A stretch of 64,000 nucleotides of DNA from Pararhodobacter sp. (GCF_034676545.1 NZ_JAUCBZ010000004.1:45880-109879), one strand, 5' to 3'. Numbered from the stretch's first letter, positions 25,395-34,610 are shown. The notes: generated by a model not told the origin, from the letters alone. Numbers and translations: made by a program.

Positions 25395-28300
25395 TCACAA
25401 CTGCGTCACCAGCGCGATTGCTGGCGCTTTACGGGCGTTGCGGCGCAATTCCCACTGCTTGACGAGCGCATACAGCGCCGGGATCACCGCCAGCGTGAGC
25501 ACCGTTGACGACACCATGCCGCCCACCATCGGTGCAGCGATGCGGCTCATGACCTCGCTGCCGGTACCGGTGCTCCACATGATGGGCAACAGGCCCGCCA
25601 TGATCGCCACTACGGTCATCATCTTCGGCCGCACGCGCTCCACCGCGCCATGCATGATCGCCTCGTAGAGATCACCGACGCCTGCTTCGCCGCCTTCGGC
25701 CTGCCTGCGCGCACGCACTGCCTTCCACGCCTGATCGAGGTAGATGAGCATGATCACGCCGGTCTCGGCCGCCACCCCCGCGAGCGCGATGAAACCCACC
25801 GCCACCGCCACGCTCATCTGGTAGCCCAGCCACCACATCAGCCACACCCCACCGACGAGGGCGAAGGGCACGGACAGCATCACGATCAGGGTCTCCGCCA
25901 GGCGACGAAAGTTGAGGTAGAGGAGCACGAAGATCAGCGCCAGGGTGAGCGGGATGACGAGCTTCATCTTCTCCTTGGCGCGCTCCATGTTTTCGAACTG
26001 GCCGCTCCAGGTGGCGTAGTAGCCCTGCGGAAACTCGACCTCGGCAGCGACCACTTGCTGCGCACGTTTGACGAAGGCGCCGAGGTCGGCGTCGCGGGTG
26101 TCCACGTACACGTAGGCGGCCAGCAGCGCGTTCTCGGTACGGATGGCGGGCGCGCCGCGGGTGAGGCGCACGTCGGCGACCTGACCAAGCGGGATCGGGC
26201 CGTTCGTGGTCGGCACGAAGACGTCGGCGGCGAGCTGCTGCGGATCGTCACGCAGGCCGCGCGCATAGCGCACCGACACGCCGTAACGCTCGAGGCCCTC
26301 GACGGTGGTGGTCACCGTCTCGCCGCCGAGTGCGGTGGCGATCACGTCCTGCACCGTATCGGTGGTGAGGCCGTAGCGGGCAAGCTGCTCACGGCGCGGC
26401 ACGATGTCCACGTAGTAGCCACCCGCAACCCGTTCTGCATAGGCACTGCTGACGCCCGGTACCTTGCGCACCGCAGCCTCCACCGACTGCGCCACTTTTT
26501 CCAGCGTCTCCAGATCCTTGCCGAAGACCTTGACTCCCACCGGTGTGCGGATGCCGGTTGACAGCATGTCGATGCGCGCCTTGATCGGCATGGTCCACGA
26601 GTTGGCCAGGCCGGGAAACTTGAGCGCGGCGTCCATCTCGGCGATGAGTTTGTCGGTGGTCATGTCGGGGCGCCACTGGTCTTGCGGCTTGAGCTTGATG
26701 ATGGTCTCGAACATCTCCAGCGGCGCCGGGTCGGTAGCGGTGTTGGCGCGGCCCGCCTTGCCGTAGACCAACTCGACCTCGGGGAAGGTCTTGATGATGC
26801 GGTTGGTGGTCGCCAGCAGGCGCCCGGCTTCGGTCACCGACATGCCCGGCAAGGCGGCCGGCATGTAGAACAGGGTGCCTTCGTTGAGGGCGGGCATGAA
26901 TTCCGAGCCGATCTGGCGCGCGGGGATGATGGTGGCGGCCATCGCGAGCACGGCGAGCACGAGGGTGACGAGCTTGAAGCGCAGCACAGCGCGGATGATG
27001 GGCCGATACAACCAGATCAGCAGCCGGTTCACCGGGTTCCTGGCCTCGGGCAGGATGCGTCCGCGCACGAAGAACAGCATCAGCACCGGCACCAGGGTGA
27101 CCGACAACAGCGCGGCGCCGGCCATGGCGAAGGTCTTGGTGAAGGCGAGCGGCGAGAACAGCCGGCCCTCCTGACCCTCGAGCGCGAACACCGGCAGGAA
27201 GGAGACGGTGATGATCAGCAAGGAGAAGAACAGCGGCGGCCCGACCTCCTTGCAGGCGGCCACGATCGCGGCGCCGCGCTCCTTCTGCGTGGCCCCTGCG
27301 GGCAGGTGCTCGATGTGTTTATGCGCGTTCTCGATCATCACGACTGCCGCATCGACCATCGCTCCGATCGCGATCGCGATTCCGCCCAGACTCATGATGT
27401 TCGAGCCCAGGCCCAGGCTGCGCATGGCAATGAAGGCGATCAGGATGCCCAGCGGCAGGGTGATGATCGCCACCAGTGCGCTGCGCACGTGGAGCAGGAA
27501 GATCACGCACACGGCGGCGACGATCAGGCTCTCCTCAAACAGGGTCCACTTGAGGTTGGCGATCGCACGCTCGATGAGCTCGGAACGGTCATAGACCGGC
27601 ACGATGTCCACGCCCGCGGGCAGGCCGGGGGTGATCTCCGCGATCTTGTCCTTGACGCTGGCGATCACGTCTAGCGCGTTCTGGCCAAAGCGCGCCATGA
27701 CGATGCCCGAGGCGACTTCGCCCTCGCCGTTGAGCTCGGCGATGCCACGCCGCTCGGCAGGCACCAGCTCGACGCGGGCGACGTCGGACACGCGCACCGG
27801 TGTGCCACGATCGGCCTTGAGCACGATGTCGCCGATGTCTGCCGCGCTGCGCAGGTAGCCGCGCCCGCGCACCATGTATTCCTTCTCGGCGAGCTCCATC
27901 ACCCTGCCGCCGACGTCGCGGTTGGAGGCGCGGATGGCCTGCGTCACCTGGTCGAGCGCGATGCCGTAGCCGGCCAGGCGCAGCGGATCGACCGTGACCT
28001 GGTACTCGCGCACGAAGCCGCCGATGCTCGCGACCTCGGACACGCCGTGCGCCTTGGTGAGCTGGTAGCGCACGTACCAGTCCTGCAGGCTGCGCGTGTC
28101 GGCCAGGCTCATGTCCTTGCCCACCACCGCGTACTGATAGACCCAGCCCACGCCGGTGGCGTCCGGTCCGATCTGTGGCGCCACGCCCTGCGGCAGGCGG
28201 CCAGCGGCCGAGCTGAGGTATTCCAGCACGCGCGAGCGCGCCCAGTAGATGTCGGTGCCGTCCTCGAAGATCACGTACACGTAGGACGCGCCGAACATCG

Positions 28301-28610
28301 AGAAGCCGCGCACCACCTTCGCGCGCGGCACCGCCAGCATCGAGGTGGTGAGTGGATAGGTGACCTGATCTTCGACCACCTGCGGTGCCTGGCCGGGGTA
28401 ATCGGTGTACACGATGACCTGCACGTCGGACAGGTCGGGCAGGGCATCGAGCGGGGTCATTTTGACTGCATAGAGCCCGCCGCCGATCAGGAACAGCGTC
28501 GCCAGCACCACCAGGAAGACGTTGTGCGCCGACCAGTCGATGACGCGATCGAGCACGCCTGCTGACGCAGCGGGCGTGGCGCTGGAGGGGTTCTGCACTG
28601 GAGTGGGCAT
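25395..28610 (-). CDS. cusA: Heavy-metal efflux RND pump, CusA/SilA type
   Basis: A 1071-aa inner-membrane RND protein with 12 helices and two large periplasmic loops. HME-type signatures are PLDALPDLSDVQVIVYTDY near the N-terminus and the proton-relay Asp segment IGAMVDAAVVMIENAHK. The three Met positions that bind Cu/Ag in E. coli CusA have equivalents in PGMSVTEA, APLEMFET and RIDMLSTG, so monovalent copper or silver is favoured over Zn/Co/Cd. It follows cusB by one base and works with CusB and CusC in a trans-envelope complex. Confidence 0.95.
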   Translation of the reverse strand: MPTPVQNPSSATPAASAGVLDRVIDWSAHNVFLVVLATLFLIGGGLYAVKMTPLDALPDLSDVQVIVYTDYPGQAPQVVEDQVTYPLTTSMLAVPRAKVVRGFSMFGASYVYVIFEDGTDIYWARSRVLEYLSSAAGRLPQGVAPQIGPDATGVGWVYQYAVVGKDMSLADTRSLQDWYVRYQLTKAHGVSEVASIGGFVREYQVTVDPLRLAGYGIALDQVTQAIRASNRDVGGRVMELAEKEYMVRGRGYLRSAADIGDIVLKADRGTPVRVSDVARVELVPAERRGIAELNGEGEVASGIVMARFGQNALDVIASVKDKIAEITPGLPAGVDIVPVYDRSELIERAIANLKWTLFEESLIVAAVCVIFLLHVRSALVAIITLPLGILIAFIAMRSLGLGSNIMSLGGIAIAIGAMVDAAVVMIENAHKHIEHLPAGATQKERGAAIVAACKEVGPPLFFSLLIITVSFLPVFALEGQEGRLFSPLAFTKTFAMAGAALLSVTLVPVLMLFFVRGRILPEARNPVNRLLIWLYRPIIRAVLRFKLVTLVLAVLAMAATIIPARQIGSEFMPALNEGTLFYMPAALPGMSVTEAGRLLATTNRIIKTFPEVELVYGKAGRANTATDPAPLEMFETIIKLKPQDQWRPDMTTDKLIAEMDAALKFPGLANSWTMPIKARIDMLSTGIRTPVGVKVFGKDLETLEKVAQSVEAAVRKVPGVSSAYAERVAGGYYVDIVPRREQLARYGLTTDTVQDVIATALGGETVTTTVEGLERYGVSVRYARGLRDDPQQLAADVFVPTTNGPIPLGQVADVRLTRGAPAIRTENALLAAYVYVDTRDADLGAFVKRAQQVVAAEVEFPQGYYATWSGQFENMERAKEKMKLVIPLTLALIFVLLYLNFRRLAETLIVMLSVPFALVGGVWLMWWLGYQMSVAVAVGFIALAGVAAETGVIMLIYLDQAWKAVRARRQAEGGEAGVGDLYEAIMHGAVERVRPKMMTVVAIMAGLLPIMWSTGTGSEVMSRIAAPMVGGMVSSTVLTLAVIPALYALVKQWELRRNARKAPAIALVTQL

Positions 28611-28611
28611 C

Positions 28612-30180
28612 TCAGTGGCCTCCGCTGTGGGCGGCAGCGGGGACTGCGGCGCCGGCTGTGGCCGCTTCGATGTGGGTGATGATGTACTCGCCCGGCTCTC
28701 CCTCCTCGAAGCTGAAACGTACCGCCGTGCCGGGCGCGATGGCCTTCACCCGCTCCAGGTCGGCGATGGCGAAGTCCATGGTCATGGCAGGCCACTTCAA
28801 TGCGGGGATCTCGCCGTGGGTCAGGGTGAGGCTGCCGGTTTCGGCGTCCACGGCATCGAGCGTGCCTTCTGCCTCGTAGCGCGTGGCGCTGGCGCGATCA
28901 GCGCCCCCCGGCGCATCGGCGCCATCGGCCGCCACCAGATTCGACAAGGCCGCCTTGAGCTGGCTTTCCGAATCGATGAGGAAGTTGGCGGACACGACGA
29001 CGCGCTCGCCCACCGTCAGGCCTTCGAGCACTTCGACGCGGTCGCGACCGCGCTGCCCGAGTTTTACTGGCTGCGCCTTGAAGCGGCCCTCGGGGAGCGC
29101 CATGAGCACGATCTGGCGCGCGCCGTCGTCGATGATGGCCGAGCTTGGCACCACCGTTTTTGCGCTCGTGTCACCAACGGCAAGGGTGAGCTGGGCGAAC
29201 ATGCCGGGGCGCAACAGCCCTTGCGCATTGTCGAGCTCGAGTCTGATCGGCGTGCTGCGGGTGGCGGCATCGAGGCTGGGATAGAGAAAGGCGACACGGG
29301 CCTCGAAGCTGCGCCCCGGAAAGGCGTCGAGCGTGATCGAGGCGCTCTGGCCGACGTGCACGCGGGCGAGATCCTGTTCGTAGACGTTGGCGATGACCCA
29401 CACCTTCGACAAATCAGCGATGCGAAACAGCGCCTCACCAGGCATGAAGCGCCCGCCCTGGAGCGCGGGCTTGTCGAGCACGACGCCGCTCACCGGCGCA
29501 TGGAACACCTGACGCGCCCCGGTCTGGCCGGCCACTTCGAGGTTGCGCAAACGCGTGCGCGTCGCCGCCGCCAGACGGCGGGCGGATGCGCTCGCGAGCG
29601 CATCATGCGCCGCACTTTGCTCGGCCAGCCGGTCGGCAATGCGCAGCTCCTCGCCTGCGGCCTGCAGTTCGGGACTGTAGGCGGTGAATAGCGGCTGGCC
29701 CTTCTTCACCGGGTCACCGACGGCGTTGACGTGCAGGCGCTCGATCCAGCCCTCGAAGCGCGGTGCGACCACCACCTGGCTGCGCTCGTCGATCTCGATC
29801 CGCCCACTTGCACGCACCGTGGCGTCCACCGCGCCCAGCTCGACTTCGGCCGTCTTTACGCCCAGCGTCTGCATGCGCGCCGGGCTGACGACGACCACGC
29901 CCGTATCGTCGGCGCGGTCGTCGGCATAGACCGGGACGTAGTCCATGCCCATCGAATCCTTCTTGGGCTCGGGCGAGGTGTCGGGCAGGCCCATCGGGTT
30001 GCGGTAGTAGAGGATCTTGCGCTCGGCGGTCGATGGCGATTCGCTCTCGGCGGCTGCCTGAGGCGCGCCAGCCAGTGGCGCCTGGGCTGCGCCCTGTTGC
30101 AGTTGTGCGACCCAGTATCCGGCACCCGCCGCGATCGCGAGGCCCACGGCGATCGCCGTCATTCGGGCAGCAGCGCTCAT
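28612..30180 (-). CDS. cusB: CusB-type periplasmic adaptor with C-terminal CusF-like domain
   Basis: A 522-aa adaptor, longer than E. coli CusB (about 407 aa). The order is an N-terminal membrane anchor (MTAIAVGLAIAAGAGYWVA), a metal-binding segment (YYRNPMGLPDTSPEPKKDS then MGMDYVPVY), barrel-sandwich/alpha-hairpin/beta-barrel regions, then a fused CusF-like domain (about 440-510) with KWPAMTMDF carrying the Trp/Met/Met copper site. It links CusA to CusC and delivers Cu+/Ag+. It overlaps cusC by ATGA. Confidence 0.93.
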   Translation of the reverse strand: MSAAARMTAIAVGLAIAAGAGYWVAQLQQGAAQAPLAGAPQAAAESESPSTAERKILYYRNPMGLPDTSPEPKKDSMGMDYVPVYADDRADDTGVVVVSPARMQTLGVKTAEVELGAVDATVRASGRIEIDERSQVVVAPRFEGWIERLHVNAVGDPVKKGQPLFTAYSPELQAAGEELRIADRLAEQSAAHDALASASARRLAAATRTRLRNLEVAGQTGARQVFHAPVSGVVLDKPALQGGRFMPGEALFRIADLSKVWVIANVYEQDLARVHVGQSASITLDAFPGRSFEARVAFLYPSLDAATRSTPIRLELDNAQGLLRPGMFAQLTLAVGDTSAKTVVPSSAIIDDGARQIVLMALPEGRFKAQPVKLGQRGRDRVEVLEGLTVGERVVVSANFLIDSESQLKAALSNLVAADGADAPGGADRASATRYEAEGTLDAVDAETGSLTLTHGEIPALKWPAMTMDFAIADLERVKAIAPGTAVRFSFEEGEPGEYIITHIEAATAGAAVPAAAHSGGH

Positions 30181-31484
30181 TGTGATTCCCCTGTCAGTTT
30201 CTTGATTTCGGTAAGGGCGAGGCGGGTATCGAGCTCGGTCAGCAGTCGCCGGGTGCGGATGTCGATGAGCTGACGGTCGGCCTCGATCACGCTGTCGAAA
30301 TCGACCGTGCCGCTGGAGAGCGCTGCGCGGCTCGCATCGCGGGTGGCCTGCGCCTGCGGCAGCAAGGTGTGATCGAGCAGGCGCAAGGTCTCGCGCCCCC
30401 GGGTGTACATCGACCAGGCGTTACCGAGTTCGCCGGTAGCGCGGGCCCTGGCGTCCTCACGCCGCGCCTCGGCCGCCATCAGCATGTACTCCGCTTCGCG
30501 CTCCTTCGCGCGTCGGCTCGATTGCTGCAAGGGGATCATCACTTCGAACATCACGTCCCATGAGGCTTTGCCCTCGTAGGGCCGATTGTTGGTCAGGCCC
30601 ACGGCAAAATCCGGCAGGCGATCGCGATAGGTGCGCTCACGCTCGGCACGTGCGACCTCGATGCCGTTGGCAGCGGCGATCACCTCGGGATTGGCGCTGC
30701 TCGCCGCCTGGAACAGGGCGCTGGCCTCCAGACCATCGGGGAGCGGTTCAGGGTCGAGCGGCAGGGCCAGCGGCGCATCGTGTGCGCGACCGAGCAGCCC
30801 GTTCAGGCCCGCGGCCAGACCCTTGCGGCGCTGCTCGATCTCGACCAGTGCCAGGCGTTGGCTGGTGATTTCGCGCTGCATGCGCAGCACCGCCTGCTGC
30901 GGCAGCAGGCCAAGCTTGTAACGTGCGAGGCTGATGTCTTCGAGCCCCTGCAGCAGGGCGAGGGCCTCGCGGCCGTGGGCGAGTTCCCGATCGGCCGCGT
31001 AATAACGCAGCCACAGCGTCTCGATCCTGGCCGCCAACTCGGCCCACGCGATGTCCTCTATGGCTTCGGCCTGGATCGCCTGCGCCGCAGCGGCCTTCAC
31101 CGCCAGCTCGCGTTTGCCCCAGCCGGGCAGCGGCTGGGTGATGCGATAACGCGTCTGGCCCACCTGGCCGGGCAGCAAGGACGCCGAGCGATTGTTCATG
31201 GTGTTGGTGGCGTCCATCAACTCCACTTCGAAAGTGGGGTCAGGCAAGGCGCCAGCAGGTGTCGTGCGCTCGTGCACAGCGGCGGCTTCGGCGCGGGCGG
31301 CGGCGAAGCCGGGATTGCTTTGGCGGGCAAACTCGATCAAGGACAGGGCGCTGGCACCGAGCGCGGGCGCGGCGGCCGGGTCCTGGCCGAAAGCGCTCGC
31401 GCTACCAAGGGTGATGGCGAAGAGCAGGGCGAACGCCGAGCGGCGAGCGAGGTGATTGGCAAGAGGGGACAGACGCGGTTTCAT
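30177..31484 (-). CDS. cusC: CusC-type outer membrane efflux protein (TolC family)
   Basis: A 435-aa protein with a signal peptide (SAFALLFAITLGSASAFG) and two TolC-type repeats of paired coiled-coil helices, including TTPAGALPDPTFEVELMDA, LPGWGKRELAVKAAAAQA and RLPDFAVGLTNNRPYEGKA. The frame stays open for another 180 codons upstream through the REP array, but that part is repeat DNA. ATG 31484 directly before the signal peptide is the start. It forms the outer channel of the Cus complex. Confidence 0.93.
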   Translation of the reverse strand: MKPRLSPLANHLARRSAFALLFAITLGSASAFGQDPAAAPALGASALSLIEFARQSNPGFAAARAEAAAVHERTTPAGALPDPTFEVELMDATNTMNNRSASLLPGQVGQTRYRITQPLPGWGKRELAVKAAAAQAIQAEAIEDIAWAELAARIETLWLRYYAADRELAHGREALALLQGLEDISLARYKLGLLPQQAVLRMQREITSQRLALVEIEQRRKGLAAGLNGLLGRAHDAPLALPLDPEPLPDGLEASALFQAASSANPEVIAAANGIEVARAERERTYRDRLPDFAVGLTNNRPYEGKASWDVMFEVMIPLQQSSRRAKEREAEYMLMAAEARREDARARATGELGNAWSMYTRGRETLRLLDHTLLPQAQATRDASRAALSSGTVDFDSVIEADRQLIDIRTRRLLTELDTRLALTEIKKLTGESQ

Positions 31485-31505
31485 GGCGAACAGGGCCGGC
31501 AAGTT

Positions 31506-31556
31506 TGGGTGGTGGGGTGGTGGGGTGGTGGGGTGGTGGGGTGGTGGGGTGGGGGG
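31506..31556. repeat. G-rich 8-bp microsatellite (GGTGGGGT)n
   Basis: Five to six tandem copies of GGTGGGGT lie 22 bases upstream of the cusC start, so the untranslated leader of cusC carries the C-rich complement. The G-rich strand can form G-quadruplexes. It lies between cusC and the REP array. Confidence 0.85.
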
Positions 31557-31612
31557 AGAGGTGGGGTGAGTCGTGGTGTGGAGCGCGACGGCGTGAGCGC
31601 GGGGGACAAGCG

Positions 31613-32445
31613 AAAGGCTCGCGGCTCGCGCCGCTCCTACATGAGACTGAAGCCGCGCCAGGACCCTGTAGGAGCGACGCAAGTCGCGAGCTTTTATCCA
31701 AGCACGTCGCTGAAGCCGCACCGGGCCCCTGTAGGAGCGGCGCGAGCCGCGAGCTTTTTCCCAGCACATCGCTGAAGCCCCGCCGGAACCCTGTAGGAGC
31801 GGCGCGAGCCGCGAGCTTTTTCCCAGCACATCGCTGAAGCCGCGCCGGGCCCCTGTAGGAGCGGCGCGAGCCGCGAGCTTTTTCCCAGCACATCGCTGAA
31901 GCCGCGCCGGGCCCCTGTAGGAGCGGCGCGAGCCGCGAGCTTTTCCCCAGCACATCGCTGAAGCCGCGCCGGGCCCCTGTAGGAGCGGCGCGAGCCGCGA
32001 GCTTTTCCCCAAGTACGCCACCTCCTCCAAATCACGGCACCGCCTCTAGCGCAGGGGCCGTCATCGCACCGCCATCGCTTTCGGCGGCAGCACGAAGGCG
32101 TGATCACGGCCGGACAAGACGAAAGGCTCGCGGCTCGCGCCGCTCCTACATGGGAGTGAAGCCGCTTCGGGCTCCGGCGCCAGCCGCGAGCCATTTTCCA
32201 AGTGCGTCGTTGAAGCCACGTTGGAGCCCCGTAGGAGCGACGCAAGTCGCGAGCTTTTTCCCAGCACGTCGCTGAAGCCGCAGCGACCCCCCGTAGGAGC
32301 GGCGCAAGCCGCGAGCTTTTTCCCAGCACGTCGCTGAAGCCGCAGCGACCCCCCGGTAGGAGCGAAGCAAGTCGCGAGCTTTTATCCAAGCACGTCGCTG
32401 AAGCCACGTCGGGCCCCTGTAGGAGCGGCGCGAGCCGCGAGCTTT
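31613..32445. repeat. Second REP array, 62-bp tandem period, inside the cus operon
   Basis: GTAGGAGCGGCGCGAGCC-type REPs start at 31668, 31731, 31793, 31855, 31917 and 31979 (62-63 bp apart) and again at 32231, 32293, 32356 and 32419, with inverted REPs near 31617-31640 and 32125-32150 heading each block. The linker reads TTTTTCCCAGCACATCGCTG. The array separates cusF from cusC and shares the REP type of the RAYT-linked array 30 kb away. No protein-coding gene lies within. Confidence 0.93.
32031..32085 (-). pseudogene. Duplicated 3' fragment of cusF inside the REP array
   Basis: Bases 32031-32048 (CAAATCACGGCACCGCCTC and beyond) repeat the end of cusF at 32461-32480, with weaker similarity continuing for about 40 bases. 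It splits the REP array into two blocks, suggesting an array-mediated duplication that carried the cusF tail. Confidence 0.55.
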
Positions 32446-32464
32446 TTCCCAAGCACGCCCCAAA

Positions 32465-32812
32465 TCACGGCACCGCCTCAAGCGCCGTCACCGTCAGCGC
32501 GCCACCGACGCTTTCCGCTGCAAAGCGGATCTTGTCGCCAACCTTGACCTGGTCGAGCATGGCCGCATCGGCAGCGCGGAACACCATGGTCATCGCCGGC
32601 ATGCCGAGGGTCACCAACGGTCCGTGCGCAATGGTGAGCTTGCCCGCCGACTTGTCGATTTTCTTGACCGTGCCCTCGGCGAGTTTGGCCTCAGCCTCGG
32701 CCGGGGCGCTCGCACTGCCGTGGTGTGCACCATGATCGGCCTGCGCAAACGCTGCAGGGGCGATCGCGCCAAGCATCGTCAGCAATGCAGAGGTGACAAG
32801 GATTTTCTTCAT
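32465..32812 (-). CDS. cusF: CusF-like periplasmic copper-binding protein
   Basis: A 115-aa protein with a signal peptide (MKKILVTSALLTMLGAIAP, AFA), a His-containing linker (ADHGAHHGS) and an OB-fold CusF domain with LGMPAMTMVFR. E. coli CusF has NWPEMTM at this site; here the Trp that caps the copper by cation-pi contact is replaced by Met, while both Met ligands remain. It is a periplasmic metallochaperone for the Cus pump. It is the first gene of the cus operon, behind a CusR-box-like dyad. Confidence 0.9.
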   Translation of the reverse strand: MKKILVTSALLTMLGAIAPAAFAQADHGAHHGSASAPAEAEAKLAEGTVKKIDKSAGKLTIAHGPLVTLGMPAMTMVFRAADAAMLDQVKVGDKIRFAAESVGGALTVTALEAVP

Positions 32813-32903
32813 GCTGGGTTTCTCCAGGGGTCAGGGCTAAGAGCAAATGGCGAAAAGTCGCCTGATTATGGAAAACGCTCACCAACAGGACGCTGACGGG
32901 CGG

Positions 32904-32919
32904 ATTACATTTCTGTAAT
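32904..32919. promoter_or_regulatory. Candidate CusR/CopR box upstream of cusF
   Basis: ATTACA-TTTC-TGTAAT is a perfect 6-bp inverted repeat with a 4-base spacer, 91 bases upstream of the cusF ATG. Its form resembles the TTACA/TGTAA half-sites of copper-responsive OmpR-family regulators. The rest of the 293-base gap 32813-33105 holds no other recognised feature. Confidence 0.6.
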
Positions 32920-33105
32920 TTCGCGTGCTGTGCGCACCCACAGAGGAAAATTGAATGCAGCGCGAAGCGTGCAGGCGTAAAGCTACGAAGCGGGCGCGTA
33001 CCGCGCTCGGTTTGGCGCATGCGTGACGTCTGAGCTGCGCTGCTTCGTCGTCTGAAAACGACATCGGCGCCCAACTTCCCCCACAATCAGCATTCCCACC
33101 CAAGC

Positions 33106-34608
33106 GTGAACACTGTCATGTCATCGCCGCACCCTGGCTTGCCCATCGACGCGCTCAACAGCGCGTGCTTCTGCCTCAGCCTCGACCCCGACGCGCTGGC
33201 GCGCGCACTCGACTCCGAACTTGGACAACCGGGCCTTGCGCAAATGGTTCGACAGCGCTGTCCGTTTCTCTTTGCGGCACGACCGGTGTTCGTGGCGAGG
33301 TCGCAGTTGCAGCGCATGGCGCAGGTGATGCAGGCCGTTGAATCGGTGGTGGCCTTACCGGCGTATCGGGAGCAGGTGCTGGCTGGTGCGCCGGCGATCG
33401 CCCGCATGAGAGCAGCTGGGCCGCTGGGGGTCTTCTTCGGCTACGACTTTCACCTAAGTCAAGGTCGCCTGGGGCTGATCGAGATCAATACCAACGCCGG
33501 CGGGGCGATGCTCAACGCGGTGCTGGCGCGGGCACAGCGAGCGTGCTGCGCGGAGGTGGGTGAGATGGCGCCCACGCTGGCCGACGTGGCTGCGTTCGAG
33601 CAAGGCATCGTCGACATGTTTCGCCATGAATGGCGTGTGTCCGGTCTGGCCGGTCCGAACGCCTTGGCGCGGCCGCTGGCGAGCATCGCCATCGTCGATG
33701 ATGCGCCTGAAGGGCAGTACCTCTACCCCGAGTTCCTGCTTTTCCAGCAGCTGTTCGAGCGCCATGGCCTGCGCGCGGTGATCGCCGATCCCGCCGCGCT
33801 GGAATGGCGCGACGGCGTGCTGTGGCACGGCGAGCTGGCCATCGATCTGGTGTACAACCGGCTCACCGATTTCTATCTCGAGCAGGCCAGCAGCGCCGCG
33901 TTGCGCGAAGCTTATCTGCAGCACGCGATCGTGCTGACGCCGCACCCGCAGGCCCATGCGCTGTATGCCGACAAGCGCCACCTGGTGCTGTTCAGCGATG
34001 CCGCGCGACTGCAGGCACTGGGCGTGCCGCCTGCCACGCAGCAGGTCCTGCTCGAGCATGTGCCGCGCACCGAAGTAGTCGCTGCCGCCGCTGCACAGCG
34101 CCTGTGGGACGCGCGCCGCGGTCTGTTCTTCAAGCCCGTGGCCGGCTTTGGCAGCCGTGCGACCTACCGCGGCGACAAGCTGACAAAGCGGGTGTGGCAG
34201 GACATCCTGGCCGGTGACTACGTCGCGCAGGCCATTGCCGCGCCGGGGGAGAGACGGGTGGGCGGCGCCGACAATGAGCCGGCTACCAAGCCCATGAAGT
34301 TCGACCTTCGCGCCTACACCTACGACGGCGCGGTGCAGTGGGTGGCCGCCCGGCTGTATCAGGGGCAGACCACCAACTTCCGCACGCCCGGCGGTGGCTT
34401 TGCGCCGCTGTGTTCAGCGCTGTCGATGCATTGGGCGGGTAGTGCCCAGGCCTGCGTGTGCGGCGACGAGGACGCCGCTCCCGAGCGCGCCGATGGGTCT
34501 GGCGCAGCGGAACGGGACCCAATGCGGCCATTGCCATTGGGCGAGGCCAAAGTGCTCGAATGCGTCGGATGCGGGAGCACGTATGCCCCTTTCTTCCCTA
34601 TAATTTAA
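33106..34608 (+). CDS. Uncharacterised ATP-grasp-like protein
   Basis: A 500-aa soluble protein. It has no signal peptide. Recognisable parts are FFGYDFHLSQGRLGLIEIN with TNAGGAML (a pre-ATP-grasp glutathionylspermidine-synthase-like segment) and a C-terminal nucleotide-binding-like stretch GLFFKPVAGFGSRATYRGDK then MKFDLRAYTYDG and NFRTPGGGFAPL. The final 60 residues include CxC and CxxC pairs (ACVCGDE, ECVGCGS) that could form a zinc ribbon or be a frame-shifted tail. The reaction is unknown. It lies between cusF and cusRS, divergent from cusF, which hints at a stress or metal link. Confidence 0.6.
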   Translation: MNTVMSSPHPGLPIDALNSACFCLSLDPDALARALDSELGQPGLAQMVRQRCPFLFAARPVFVARSQLQRMAQVMQAVESVVALPAYREQVLAGAPAIARMRAAGPLGVFFGYDFHLSQGRLGLIEINTNAGGAMLNAVLARAQRACCAEVGEMAPTLADVAAFEQGIVDMFRHEWRVSGLAGPNALARPLASIAIVDDAPEGQYLYPEFLLFQQLFERHGLRAVIADPAALEWRDGVLWHGELAIDLVYNRLTDFYLEQASSAALREAYLQHAIVLTPHPQAHALYADKRHLVLFSDAARLQALGVPPATQQVLLEHVPRTEVVAAAAAQRLWDARRGLFFKPVAGFGSRATYRGDKLTKRVWQDILAGDYVAQAIAAPGERRVGGADNEPATKPMKFDLRAYTYDGAVQWVAARLYQGQTTNFRTPGGGFAPLCSALSMHWAGSAQACVCGDEDAAPERADGSGAAERDPMRPLPLGEAKVLECVGCGSTYAPFFPII

Positions 34609-34610
34609 GT

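Noticed and set aside
31485..32030. N-terminal extension of cusC through the REP array (617 aa)
   Set aside because: The extension is repeat DNA; a signal peptide starts precisely at the ATG at 31484.
31668..32440. CRISPR array (regular 62-bp period)
   Set aside because: The whole 62-bp unit is repeated including the linker, so there are no unique spacers, and no cas genes are present.
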